Assembly: GCA_020650975.1 (NCBI GenBank)
Contig: JAIPMN010002955.1
Span: 1 to 30,658, forward strand
Reading direction: 5' to 3'
Length of the DNA stretch: 30,658 bases
Origin: Apostichopus californicus
Lineage: Eukaryota; Echinodermata; Holothuroidea; Aspidochirotida; Stichopodidae
The translations under genes were made by a program, and so were the position numbers. Of this stretch, positions 19,861 through 30,280 are shown in pieces. Every line of letters starts with the position of its first letter. The first letter of the stretch is position 1. The notes below the pieces were generated by a model, which worked only from the letters and a program-made list of their open reading frames with translations, made no database searches and was not told the origin of the DNA.

Positions 19861-22338
19861 AATGCTATTTTATTAAGTTGAAGATTATACTTCCCTGGCT
19901 GCCATTCCAAATTATCTGTACTGTAGACATTTTGGAGTGTCACTGGGGCAATACACGTACAAACAGTTTAGAGATAAGTTAGGTTTCTTCAAACTTTCTT
20001 GATAGTGGCCAAAAACTGCATTGATCCTTGTGTCTCAATGTGACAACATAATAACTGTGTACTGTATGAACTATGCAAGTAGTCTCCACTCTCCAAACTG
20101 TCAAGAAAAGTTTACCTGTTTAATGAAATTAAATACCATGATGAAAACAATTTTGGTTCACTACTGTAATGACTATAGATGCTGTACAGTATGTACAGTA
20201 GCACCACATACTATAATATCTCCAGTGAGAGTGCAATGCTTCAAGTGAAAGACTTTGGCAATTTATAAATGCTTTCTATATTCCAATTTGCTTACAGTAC
20301 CTACTACTGTACGTACTGATATCGATCATATTGTTGATTGTGGAACCGCAGTTTAATATAGATCCATGCTTTGATGACCTCCTTCTATTGGGTATCTTCC
20401 GGGCTGTTTTACACAATGTACAATTTTGACGTGCTTATTTTGACCAAGACACAAACAAAAAATCCCAGTAAGTCTGTACAGTATATATATATGAACAGAT
20501 TTTTGCCTTGTTGCAAGTTATGTTTCTAACATACAATGTGTGCGCTCTTGAAAATTACATATCGGGGGAAAATTTACTGTATCCGGTATGCATCGCTAAT
20601 TTACTATGCAAATTAAAATGCTTACGGGCAAATTTGCTGCAAAATGCAAAGATAGCAGTTTTGTTCACAGGTAGTCGGGACCAGTAGTCGGGAAACAAAG
20701 TTCATAGCCATCGGAAAAGTTCTACGCAAGATTTGAACACTCCAATTGTTCCCTGCATATAATACACAGTTCAACTTTGATTCAATAGACAGTGTTTGTA
20801 CAATATATGTGCCAGGTGTGATCAAACTTCTGAAACAGCATGGATGACTCACCAACCATATAGCCTTGCTATCATCGCTTTAATCTTGATATAAACAGCA
20901 GGTAATTTATTTACGATAGTAGATACATTTGAGTGATAAGCAAGGACAGTATGTGACACTTCCAATGGTATGATCATGAATTCATGATAATACTATTTTG
21001 AACTAATTCGAGAACACACACATAAACATACAGTATATATAATATGGGATGCCATTTTGGTCAAAAAAGAGAGTGTCAGGATTCAAGTTTGTTTATATTT
21101 TAATATATACCGCATACACGGTACTGCATAACATGTAAATAATATTGATAGTTTTCCATTACGTTGAATGTAACTGATCGTTTGATTAGAACGGTGATTA
21201 CAACTTTTGAGAATTCACGTGTATGACTCATATGTTTACCCATGGAAGCAGAGCGCCGCTATCATTCATCAATTGATCTTGATTAAATGAGTAATTTACT
21301 TCTGACGAGATTGGGTGATTACCACTCAGTACTTAATCATTAATATTATGAAGAGAAAATTTTATAAGTTTTACGTTCTGCATACATATTGTGTTGAATT
21401 TGCTACAGTGTGAGCATGTGAGGGTACCATTCTTAACCATTAAACACTTTATTACAGATATAATTTACTGTAGTCCAACAAAACTTCAGCAAAACTTCAG
21501 CACTTGGTGAATGAAGAAATTATGAGCTCTAAAGATTTGCAGTTTAAGGAGAAAGGAGAAGAAAATAGCAATTTAATATGTTCTTGTTCATTAACTTTTT
21601 AAACATTTCAAGTACTTCTAGAGAAATATACCAGTATTATACTCTACTTAATATAGAGTAGGAAGTCCTCTATCTAGAATCTAAGAAACTGCGCTGTTCC
21701 TTTCCGAAGGTTGTAATCTTTCCTGAGTAATGAACTTAGTAGTGATCAAAAGTAGTTGCAGACTATTAGTGCATTGAAATACTGTCTAGTAAGTTCACTA
21801 GTACTATAAACTAGTATCATATATCGTATACAGTTTCTGGAGATGCTGATATTGCCAATGATAGCAAGATTTGGTAAGCAGGTTGAATTACCAAGATGAC
21901 GGGACCTTGACAATGAACTTTTCAGGTGGACCACACATAAAGTATACTGGTATATCAAGCAAAACATCTATAAACAGTAACTCCTTTGTTTAAACTGTAG
22001 AAACAAGCTCTGTCCCTTCAGGGTATACATATTTGATCATTTCCTTCCAAAGGGTAAGAGCGAAGGTGAAACTTTGACAATTAAGCTTGTAAAGTAACAC
22101 AGAAATCTGTTGGAAAATAGGATATATGTATATGACAGAAATTTCAAATGTTATCCGAACTGGTGGTGATGTTTATTGATGTATCTTATAAGTGACACTT
22201 GTGAGACTTTGGCTCACTAAATATTTGAGAATATTAACTTGTCATATAATAAACAGTAGGCTCTGCATGTTATACCGATACTGGTCCGAGAGGTTGATAT
22301 TCTAACAGCTCAAGACTTACTTCTCGATGGGACAAAGG
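19861..22338. other. Non-coding stretch downstream of the kelch gene
   Basis: No gene supported on either strand. The longest frames are under 80 codons and have no recognisable domain. TACTGTA/TACAGTA words cluster around 20160-20320 (CTGTACAGTA at 20182-20191, TACAGTA at 20194-20200) and recur near 20475. A short direct repeat of AAAACTTCAGC lies near 21480-21500. Confidence 0.5.
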
Positions 22339-22680
22339 ACTGAAACTCCTCATTGACTGAAACTCCCTCATTAGACGAGGGTGACAAAACTGGCTAAGTT
22401 CTGCTCTCACCTGCCAGGGTGGCAATTTCACTGCTAAGACAAGTGGGTAGCGAAACATGACTACTTAGTTTCCAAGGTGGCGATACTATAATTAAAAGTA
22501 AAACCGTGGTGGAAATAACGGGGCAACCACCTACCGGGGTTGTAACTTCCTGATTGACAGGGTGGCAAAAAATACTGCACCGATCAGGGTGGCAAAAAAC
22601 TGGAAACTACTGCACCGATCAGGGTGGCAAATCCCTGATTAGACCTAGGAAGTGAGACTGAATAGGCCAGGGTGGTGAAA
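22339..22680 (+). repeat. Degenerate GGTGGCAA-type tandem repeat region
   Basis: The motif CAGGGTGGCAA or close variants recurs near 22414, 22473, 22557, 22584, 22620 and 22666. The best-kept part is a 35-base period: ACTGCACCGATCAGGGTGGC begins at 22574 and again at 22609. At the left end, CTGAAACTCC and CTCATT words recur with an 18-19-base spacing (22339-22375). The region looks like an old minisatellite with irregular unit length. No coding potential is evident beyond a chance minus-strand frame at 22270-22458. Confidence 0.65.
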
Positions 22681-25270
22681 ATATCTCCCATAAAAATTAG
22701 ACTAGTGTGTTTGTGTTAGTTTGAACCTACGTACATTGACTTGGAAAGAACGAAACTCATGACAAGAGACTTCTTTGTACAGTGCTGAAAACATCCTGTT
22801 CTTTATGAGGTTTTCTCTGTACAGTGCTCACTATTATGTAGATAATGTTTAGTGTGTGTAAAATACCGAAATGACAACAGTCGTTTTTGTCAATTAAGTG
22901 ACAAATTTCTTCTGAAAAGAGAAGTGAATATGTTGACTAAGCATCTAGAAAGGTTGTTTGGGCATTTTGATAATTGTCCTTTTATAAAAAAAAAAAAAAG
23001 GAAAAAAAAAAACCACAACACCCCAAAAGCATTTTATTTCCACTCATTCTATAAAGTTCACTGAAGTGTATACATACAGTGTTGTACCACCATACTGTAT
23101 CTGACAACCCTTAACAATCGGATTTTAACCATACATAGTTTACGTATACTGCTGAATGTTTTGACAAGTTCTTCTTTATACTGTATGTGAAAGTAATCGG
23201 GCCTGATTTTTGGATCCTAACACGATCTCAGGCTCTGAAGAAGATCCTGATCTAGGATCGGAAATTTTGGCCGTCTTACTGTTACATATTAACCTACACA
23301 GGCTTTTTTTGCAGTAGAAGGTCTAAAAGCACTTTAGCTAACAGTTTTTTCTCTCTTTGAAGTTCCCCTTTCGTTATTTCAAGTACAATGTTTGGCCTGC
23401 ATGCTGCAAACACCGGCCATCTCAACATTGATTTGGGAGTTTTAACTTGGTTTCAACAGGTTACCACTCCCTGTCCATGTTACTCTGCATGCATAATTTG
23501 TACAATTATAGATACTGGATGTATCTACCTGGCTAGTAAAAGTAGACCATCGGAAGACCAACTTTCTATTCTCCTTGTATCCTCATACTGTATCCATAAA
23601 AATTTGTTTTCCTTGTTAGACTGTATCCAGCTCACCTCATTTCCCCAGTCATGGACTCTACTTTTCAAAAATCTCATTTTAATCTAAAACCTGTCAAAGT
23701 AATTAACTAGTTTTTCCTGTTCATTTCCTTTGATTTAACTATAAATGGTAGATCTGGTATCAGAAATGTCACAAAAATGGAGGTGTTCCTAAGTTGTTGT
23801 TTTGTTGAGTAAGACAGTTGAACTTTTGTGGTACTGTATTCACATTACCTCAGTACCTTTTGTACTATATAGACCTCCATTTTACTTTGGAGAACATAAA
23901 CATTAATTGTTCAGGCTGCAGTTTAGAGTTGCATGAATTGTGTTGTAACCACAACACTGCCTCTATAACAAGTTCCTATGAACAACCGAACACAATACCT
24001 GCATTGTACAGTCTTGGTACATTTAGTACAGTGTTTATTATACACCCATTTTTACAAGGCTTGTTGACGTCCAGTAAAATGGACTTGTTACAAGTCATTT
24101 ACATTCTTCCCAGAACCAAGTGACGTACAGTACATACAGTGTCTTTACCTAGACTTAACTATTCTAACAGGCCAGATGCAATCTCAGATTAACCTCATTA
24201 GGGTCTGTCTACCCCATGGTCAGGGGGGGGAGGAGGTTTAAAAAAAAATATCAAAATTCTTTAAAAACAGTCAAATGTTTTTTGACTGTTTGTTATTCTG
24301 AGAAAATTTTCCCTTTGTTAGAACTATATAGATAAAGTGTAATTGAAACTCTGTGTGAAATTTTCTCCGATGAGGTCGCTTAGGGGTTACTGTGTAGAAC
24401 GGAGAATGAAATGTATAAACCTCTGAGGGAATATAAGAGAGATCAAATGGTTGTAAGGGAGCAGGTGTCTATTTGGAGGAAAACAAGATGTAAACTTTGG
24501 AGTTGAATTTTCTCACAGTTTGTGGTAGTGTCCTTATAAGAGATATAAAATTTAGCGTTCATTATTCGATATCGGCCTGCGAGACGGGCGGCTTCAGTTG
24601 TTATTTCAAATTCCATCGGCAGAAGCAAGGAAGGATATAAAAAGACAAAGGTGTTTTTTGCCAGGAGTGAGGCCAGAGAACTGCACAAATACTAAAGATC
24701 CCAGTAAATTTGATAGGTTGGTCACAAAACATACAGTATTACTTACCTAGTACTGTACACCTATGAGGAACCTCAATGAAAAGATGGATAGAATTGATTG
24801 GTCAAACAGGAGTTATCACCCTGACTGGTCAAACTGAGTGCCTGGAACTCCAGCATCCATTTTCAATATTGATGATTGTAATTTTACGTTGTTCAGTCAA
24901 GTTTGTCAACTAACTGTTAAGGCTGCAACTTAATTGTCTGACTATTAATTGTTTCCATTTTTAGTAATATAATTTACAGAACATAAGTTTAACATATTTG
25001 GGTAAATATTTTGTAAATTTTCTGGTGCATGGGAAGATAACCTGAAAATCTGGGAAAACAGGAAATAAATTAGCATGGGAGTAGGGGTGGGGGGGGGGTG
25101 AGGTGGGGGAGAGGTTGTGATGGATACATAATGTTTAGCGATCCAGAGGTGTTAAATTGTTAATTGTCATACCAACTTTTTGAGATTACAGCTGACAACA
25201 CAGATGATGACATTTTCCATTTCCACAGACTTCCCAAAACACCAATCAATAATTTGAGAATCCTTCTGCT
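22681..25270. other. Non-coding stretch with simple repeats
   Basis: No gene supported. It contains an A-rich run at 22987-23011. It also has a small hairpin GATCC..GGATC at 23243-23259 following CTGAAGAAGATCC, a word common in animal retroelements. A G run lies at about 24222-24231 and a G-rich segment at about 25084-25114. Minus-strand frame 24443-24688 (81 codons) has a moderately protein-like stretch, EFEITTEAARLAGRY, but no family recognised. Plus-strand frames at 23388-23687 and 23818-24123 look like chance. Confidence 0.45.
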
Positions 25271-25826
25271 ACAACTAAAGAGATGTGATGTCCTAAGGTT
25301 ACCCACAAGTAACTGGTTCAGTATATATGTATGGCAAACACCATAATATCACCCTTCACTTTTAGTATCCTTGGTCCCTGAGAAAGGCTGAGATAACTGT
25401 TATTTTTTTGTCTCCCTTTATTTTAACTAATTAGAATTCTCTCTATAAACCCCAAAGCCAAAACAGATGTGATGTCCTAAGGTTACCCACGAGTAACTGG
25501 TTCAGTATATACATGTATGGCAAACACCATAACATCACCCTTCACTTTTAGTATCCTTGGTCCCTGAGATAACTGTTATTTTATTGTCTCCCTTAATTTA
25601 ACTAATTAGAATTCTCTCTATAAACCCCAAAGCCAAAAAAAATTCTCCAAAACTAAAGAGATGTGATGTCCTAAGGTTACCCACTAGTAACTGGTTCAGT
25701 ATATATGTATGGCAAACACCACCCTTCACTTTTAGTATCCGTGGTCCCTGACATAACAGTTATTTTTTTGTCTCCCTTTATTTTTACTAATTAGAATTCT
25801 CTCTATAAACCCCAAAGCCAAAACAG
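25271..25826 (+). repeat. Three tandem copies of a ~166-184-bp repeat
   Basis: The segment beginning ATGTGATGTCCTAAGGTTAC and ending CCCCAAAGCCAAAACAG occurs at about 25283-25466, 25467-25640 and 25661-25826, with a linker ACTAAAGAG before copies 1 and 3. Copies are nearly identical. Copy 2 lacks about 10 bases in the middle (after TCCCTGAG) and copy 3 lacks about 10 bases near CACCATAA. Copy number could vary between individuals. No conserved frame is shared by the three units. The high similarity indicates recent amplification. Confidence 0.9.
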
Positions 25827-26552
25827 ACTGCACGCTCGCTCCACCATTTACATCTAAGTACTGTGGCTGTATTGATTTTCATCTTTTGGTCAATTCGTGC
25901 CGGACGCGTTGAATGCAATGTTTTGTTTGTTCCTCGTGGCCCAGACAATTAATGAGCTCAGCACTTACTGTAGTTACAGAACAAAGAGAATGCAGTGTGT
26001 CCATATGAAATCTTATTTAGCAAAGAAATATTTTTTCTTGTTTTTTTGTGCTTCCCCATAGTGAACGGTCAAGGATCTTTATCAGAGATGTTATAGATAC
26101 TTGTGATCAATGCATTTCCTTCAGTACCGGTTAATTGACACAGTTTTGTTGAAAGACTGGAATATAAATGACAATTCCGAAATGAATTTAAGTAATTGTA
26201 GGCAGGTTGGATCAAATTGAATGACACAATTCATGAGCCACTGAATAGGACACTTGAGAGGTCGATCTGTTTGTCTGAAATAAGATCTGACAGTGATACG
26301 ATTAGGATCCGGAACGATATATATGAAATGTATGGAACTTGAAAAGAAAGATATCGGAAGGGGAAAGAAGGGCTTGTAGGCAATTTCATTCTTAGCGGCT
26401 GTAGTACTTTTTGCACTGTACTTTGTATGTATATGTACAGTGTAATTTAAAGTGGTCTCTGTACAATTGCATGGAACTATATTTGTGGGAATTATAATTT
26501 GTGATGAAGATTTATAGTTGGGCTTATTGGATACCTTGCTGTACTACTGTAT
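25827..26552. other. Non-coding stretch between two tandem arrays
   Basis: No gene recognised. The minus-strand frame at 26231-26416 (61 codons) has no domain. The right edge carries degenerate TACTGTA words leading into the 25-bp array. Confidence 0.5.
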
Positions 26553-26600
26553 GCTATAACTGTGCTGTACTTTATAGTATAGCATAGTACAGCACTGTGC
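26553..26600. repeat. Inverted unit and hairpin at the left edge of the 25-bp array
   Basis: GCTATAACTGTGCTGTACT at 26553-26571 is the reverse complement of the array unit apart from one extra base. GTGCTGTACT (26562-26571) and AGTACAGCAC (26586-26595) form perfect 10-base arms around a 14-base loop. The array therefore starts with a unit in the opposite orientation. Confidence 0.85.
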
Positions 26601-27200
26601 AGTACAGCACAGTATAGCGCTGTGCAGTACAGTATAGCACTGTAGAGTACAGCACAGTATAGCACTATAGAGTACAGCACAGTATAGCATTGTAGAGTAC
26701 AGCACAGTATAGCACTATAGAGTACAGCACAGTATAGCACTGTAGAGTACAGCACAGTATAGCACTATAGAGTACAGCACAGTATAGCATTGTAGAGTAC
26801 AGCACAGTATAGCATTGTAGAGTACAGCACAGTATAGCACTATAGAGTACAGCACAGTATAGCACTGTACAGTACAGCACAGTATACAGAAGCACTGTCT
26901 AGTACAGCACAGTATAGCACTGCAAAGTAAAGAACAGTATAGCACTGCATAGTACAGCACAGTATAGCAGTGTACCCAACAGCACAGTATAGCACTGAAG
27001 AGTACAGCACAGTTTAGCACTGTACCCTACAGCACAGTATAGCACCGTACAGTATAGCACAGTATAGCACTGTATAGTACAGCACAGTATAGCACCGTAC
27101 AGTGCAGCACAGTATAGCACAGTATATCATTGTAGAGTATAGCACTGTAGAGTACTGCACAGTATAGCACTGCAGAGTACAGCACAATAAAGCCCTGTAC
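26601..27200 (+). repeat. 25-bp minisatellite, about 24 units, built from pentamers
   Basis: The consensus unit is AGTAC-AGCAC-AGTAT-AGCAC followed by TATAG or TGTAG. About 24 units fill 26601-27200. Most are exactly 25 bases. Exceptions are 20 (26626-26645), 30 (26871-26900), 35 (27101-27135) and 15 (27136-27150), all multiples of five. Units from about 26646 to 26870 are the most uniform, differing mainly in the last seven bases (ACTATAG, ACTGTAG, ATTGTAG). Units towards 27200 are more diverged. Because 25 is one more than a multiple of three and the unit lacks minus-strand stops, all three minus frames stay open across long stretches, giving cysteine/leucine/tyrosine-rich artefact frames with a 25-residue period. 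No evidence supports translation. Confidence 0.97.
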
Positions 27201-29130
27201 TGTGGACCTGCTGTACTGGAATTCATTGTGGACCGACAGTACTATCCTATACTGCACAATAAACAATAATAATTAGTATTGGAAAGGATATCGCAGAATC
27301 CGACAAAAGTTGCTTAATTATGCTCTTTACAGGTGATGACAAAAAGAAAACATCTAATAACAATGTGAAAAGAGATGAGTTTTAAGACGATGCTTTAACT
27401 GATCAATTCTGCTGTGGCCATGTAAATGATGAAGCTGATGTGTGTGTGTTATTTTAAATAACCTGGTACATGCTCATTGCCTTGTCCCTTTATTCTCCAT
27501 CCATCTCCATATCAACTCATAAAAAGTCAATACTTTGCATTTGCTGATCTAAACAAATAATTGTTCCATCAAGTTTTCCCTAATATTGCTGAAAGGTATA
27601 TATGTACAGTAAATTATTTAGACTTTAATGGACATGGACATGAATATATAATGTGTTTGTGTTTTAAAAGTATTTAAACATACTTAGCAAAAACAGTTAA
27701 CAGCAGTGCCGTATGGATAGATATATTAAGATGACACAGCCATACCTGCAAATTTATCAAGATGCATGGCATGTATATGAAGGAACTTATATTGTGCAGT
27801 AAGAAAAGATCTTCAGGTTGAGAACGTTAAGCTTTTTATCTCGGGTGGGCGTCTCTGCCATCAGTCATAAAAGAGATCTCGCTCAGACTTTTTACGCAGA
27901 ATTTCAAAACGTACAGATGTGCATCATACCTTATGCCAATCAGGTTCTCCAGTTACCATGACGACAAAAGGATTTACTTCGTTTTTACCCCAGCATGGGA
28001 ATGCACAGAGACAGACAGAAATCTCTGCCCCTGCTGAGAGCCGAGGAACAGATGGAAGAGGGTGGCAAATGAAACATTGCTTTCAGTTTTTATCTCTCTT
28101 TATGGGAGTTCTTGATTGACTCAAATTACTTCAAATATATATCTATATTTTACCGAATTTTTATGATTGAAATGAAAAAGCATATGAAAATTACAAACAG
28201 GTCCCTTATCATTCCCAAGGTGATCAGTCAACTATGCAGGTAACAAAAGAAGAAAGAAAACCCTGTAATTATAACGGAAATTAGATATACTTGCGTTGCT
28301 GCATGACACTGACTTAGCCAACTGTACAGTAGCTGCCTTTTGATATAATATCCTTGGAGTTACTGTAAGATAGTGCAAGTACAAATCGAGAACGTTTATG
28401 GGTGAAAATCAGAAATTTAGGAATTTAGGAATTTAGGAAAATTTGCTTTATTGAGAATATTACAATATCCAGTTGTATATATTACATACTGTATACAGTA
28501 ATTTGACAATTTTCAATGCAAAACAAATACACAATAGACAACACAATGTACAATGTCAATGCCATACATGCAAATTCTTATCATACAAGATAAAATTATT
28601 GAATAATATTGCAATATTACAATGTATGAGGATATTACAATACACTTTTTCTTCTGTTTGATCATGAACCGGCAAATTGCATTGGTAGCAGAAGGTTACT
28701 GTCGGTAGTATTAAGTTCTTTAAAATACTGGACTGAATGGTTAAATAACTTGCTTAATTTACTTTGCTCCTCCCTTACCTGTCCCCCCACAACCTTAGCA
28801 CCCTCGTTCTACCGTGCCTAGAATGAACTGGTAACCTTTCAACACTGTCATGACACTGCTATGACCGGCTCCCTCTGGTCAATGCCCTTCCTTCTCATTC
28901 TACCATCAAAAGTGCCTACATTGTGCATTTTGTTGTCTGGATTTACCTCATAATTTTCGTAAGGAGTGTGCTAATACAGCTGTTTTTAACCACATATTGA
29001 CAATACAGATCGATTGTCATGATCAAGGGCTACTGAATTATGTGTAAATATTACATGACACAATAAATTGAACATTATAATGTAAAAATGCAGACCTATA
29101 TGTATTTAGTTAAATACAGCTGAATTGTTT
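27201..29130. other. Non-coding stretch; one weak candidate frame
   Basis: No gene is supported. Plus-strand frame 27919-28119 (66 codons, ending CFQFLSLFMGVLD) is less AT-rich than its surroundings and follows a possible acceptor TTATGCCAATCAG near 27944. A second frame over the same bases contains RFSSYHDDKRIYFVFTPAWE, but neither is recognised. A (AATTTAGG)3 repeat lies at 28414-28437. ACTGTACAGTA occurs at 28321-28331. Confidence 0.4.
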
Positions 29131-29269
29131 GTGTCACGAATCTCACGATACATGCACTAATCGTGTCACGAGACATGCACTAATCGTGTCACGAGACATG
29201 CACTGTGTCACGAGACATGCACTAACTGTGTCACGAGACATGCACTGTGTCTCTAGACATGCACTGACT
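29131..29269 (+). repeat. Tandem repeat alternating 23- and 19-bp units
   Basis: Units start GTGTCACGAGACATGCACT. After a longer first unit (29131-29162, 32 bases) come units of 23 (29163-29185), 19 (29186-29204), 23 (29205-29227), 19 (29228-29246) and 23 bases (29247-29269). The 4-base difference is the presence or absence of AATC, AACT or GACT at the unit end. The higher-order period is therefore 42 bases. The array runs directly into ACTGTACAGTA at 29267-29277. No coding content. Confidence 0.92.
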
Positions 29270-29277
29270 GTACAGTA

Positions 29278-30100
29278 CATACATCTATGTGTGAAGTAGA
29301 CACACACAGTATTTAATTGGTCAGCTTTTAAAGTCTTGGGAAACAGATATTTACAAAAAATTGTCTAAAGTTCTCTTCCACCATATATCAGTTAACACAC
29401 ATATACTGTCATCATTTGTAATTTAGAAAAGATGACACTCTGTCTCCTTACTGTAGCATTTATGATCTTGAACCTTTAAATGATAAGTCATGTAAGTATT
29501 TGTTTTTTGTCTACTGATGGTATTAGGACTATAAATCAATAAATCAAAGTCCATGTAATTGTGCTGTCATATTAATTAAACCACACACATATACAGTATC
29601 ATACATACTGTACATTTACTGACTATACATAGCCAGTGTAGCAAATTGCACAGTTTGCAATATATAAATTTATTCTTTCCCTGATCATTTGTGATCATAT
29701 GTACTTTTAATAACCATCAAGAATTTCATGAATTTACAGCCTTGCTATTTATCAATATATCAATTTGTTGATTTTGCAACATTCTACAGGATTTCAGATT
29801 TGCTAATTAAACTGGTTTTAAATTTATCAGACACTCACATTTGTACAGAAATATATTCTTTTATTAGATATATCTGCTTCTAACTATTTGTACTATACTC
29901 GTACAGTTAATTAATTTTTCAATATTATGACCCATGTAAGAGGTAATCAGTTTACTTGATTGGGATTACCAGTATCCATTTCAGGTAACAATTTAGCAAA
30001 ACTGAATGATTTAAATGATGATTAAAAAATAAAAGGTTAATTGGAATCGTTAAATATTCAGCCACAGAATATGTACTTGATATTCTGTATTAATCCATGT
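29278..30100. other. Non-coding AT-rich stretch
   Basis: I see no gene, tandem array or transposon end here. Scattered TACTGTA/TACAGTA words continue (for example near 29594 and 29606). Confidence 0.5.
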
Positions 30101-30280
30101 TAGGTTTATCATAAACATTTAGGTTTATCATAAACGGTTTTCATAGGCTTTAGGTTTATCATAGGCTTTAGGTTTATCATGTAGGCTTTAGGTTTATCAT
30201 AAACGTTATCATAGGCTTTAGGTTATCATAAACGTTTATCATAAACATTAGGTTTATCATAAACATAATCATAAAAATTG
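30101..30280 (+). repeat. Irregular tandem array of TTTAGGTTTATCATAAAC units
   Basis: The odd palindrome GTTTATCATAAAC (six-base arms around a central C) occurs exactly at 30104-30116, 30123-30135, 30192-30204, 30234-30246 and 30252-30264. Between them are truncated copies such as GGCTTTAGGTTTATCAT. Most copies are preceded by TTTAG or TTAG. Unit spacing is irregular (about 18-25 bases), suggesting repeated slippage or hairpin-mediated rearrangement. No reading frame is maintained. Confidence 0.9.

Noticed and set aside
23225..23275. CTGAAGAAGATCC...GGATCGGAA hairpin as a retroelement remnant
   Set aside because: Similar words occur in several retroelement families, but about 40 bases is too little to assign it.
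24443..24688. 81-codon minus-strand frame with a histone-like stretch EFEITTEAARLAGRY
   Set aside because: The resemblance is only a few residues, the histone-fold order is absent, and no family could be named.
24745..24757. TTACTTACCTAG as a U1 snRNA start or a minus-strand splice donor
   Set aside because: The following bases do not continue as U1 snRNA, and the adjoining minus-strand sequence gives no coding exon.
26601..27200. Possible CRISPR array
   Set aside because: Units are contiguous with no unique spacers, no cas genes are present, and the surroundings are animal-type DNA.
26492..27266. Six overlapping minus-strand reading frames of 70-101 codons rich in Cys, Leu, Tyr and Val, apparently a repeat protein with a 25-residue period
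   Set aside because: They are read from a 25-bp tandem repeat that lacks minus-strand stops in all three frames. Three frames open together is a property of the DNA repeat and not evidence of translation.
27919..28119. Possible short exon or small protein of 66 codons
   Set aside because: Higher GC than its surroundings and a weak acceptor-like site, but two frames look equally plausible and neither is recognised. Kept only as a note in the regional entry.
29131..29269. Possible CRISPR-like repeat/spacer alternation
   Set aside because: The varying part is only 4 bases (AATC, AACT, GACT) and the units are tandem, so there are no spacers.
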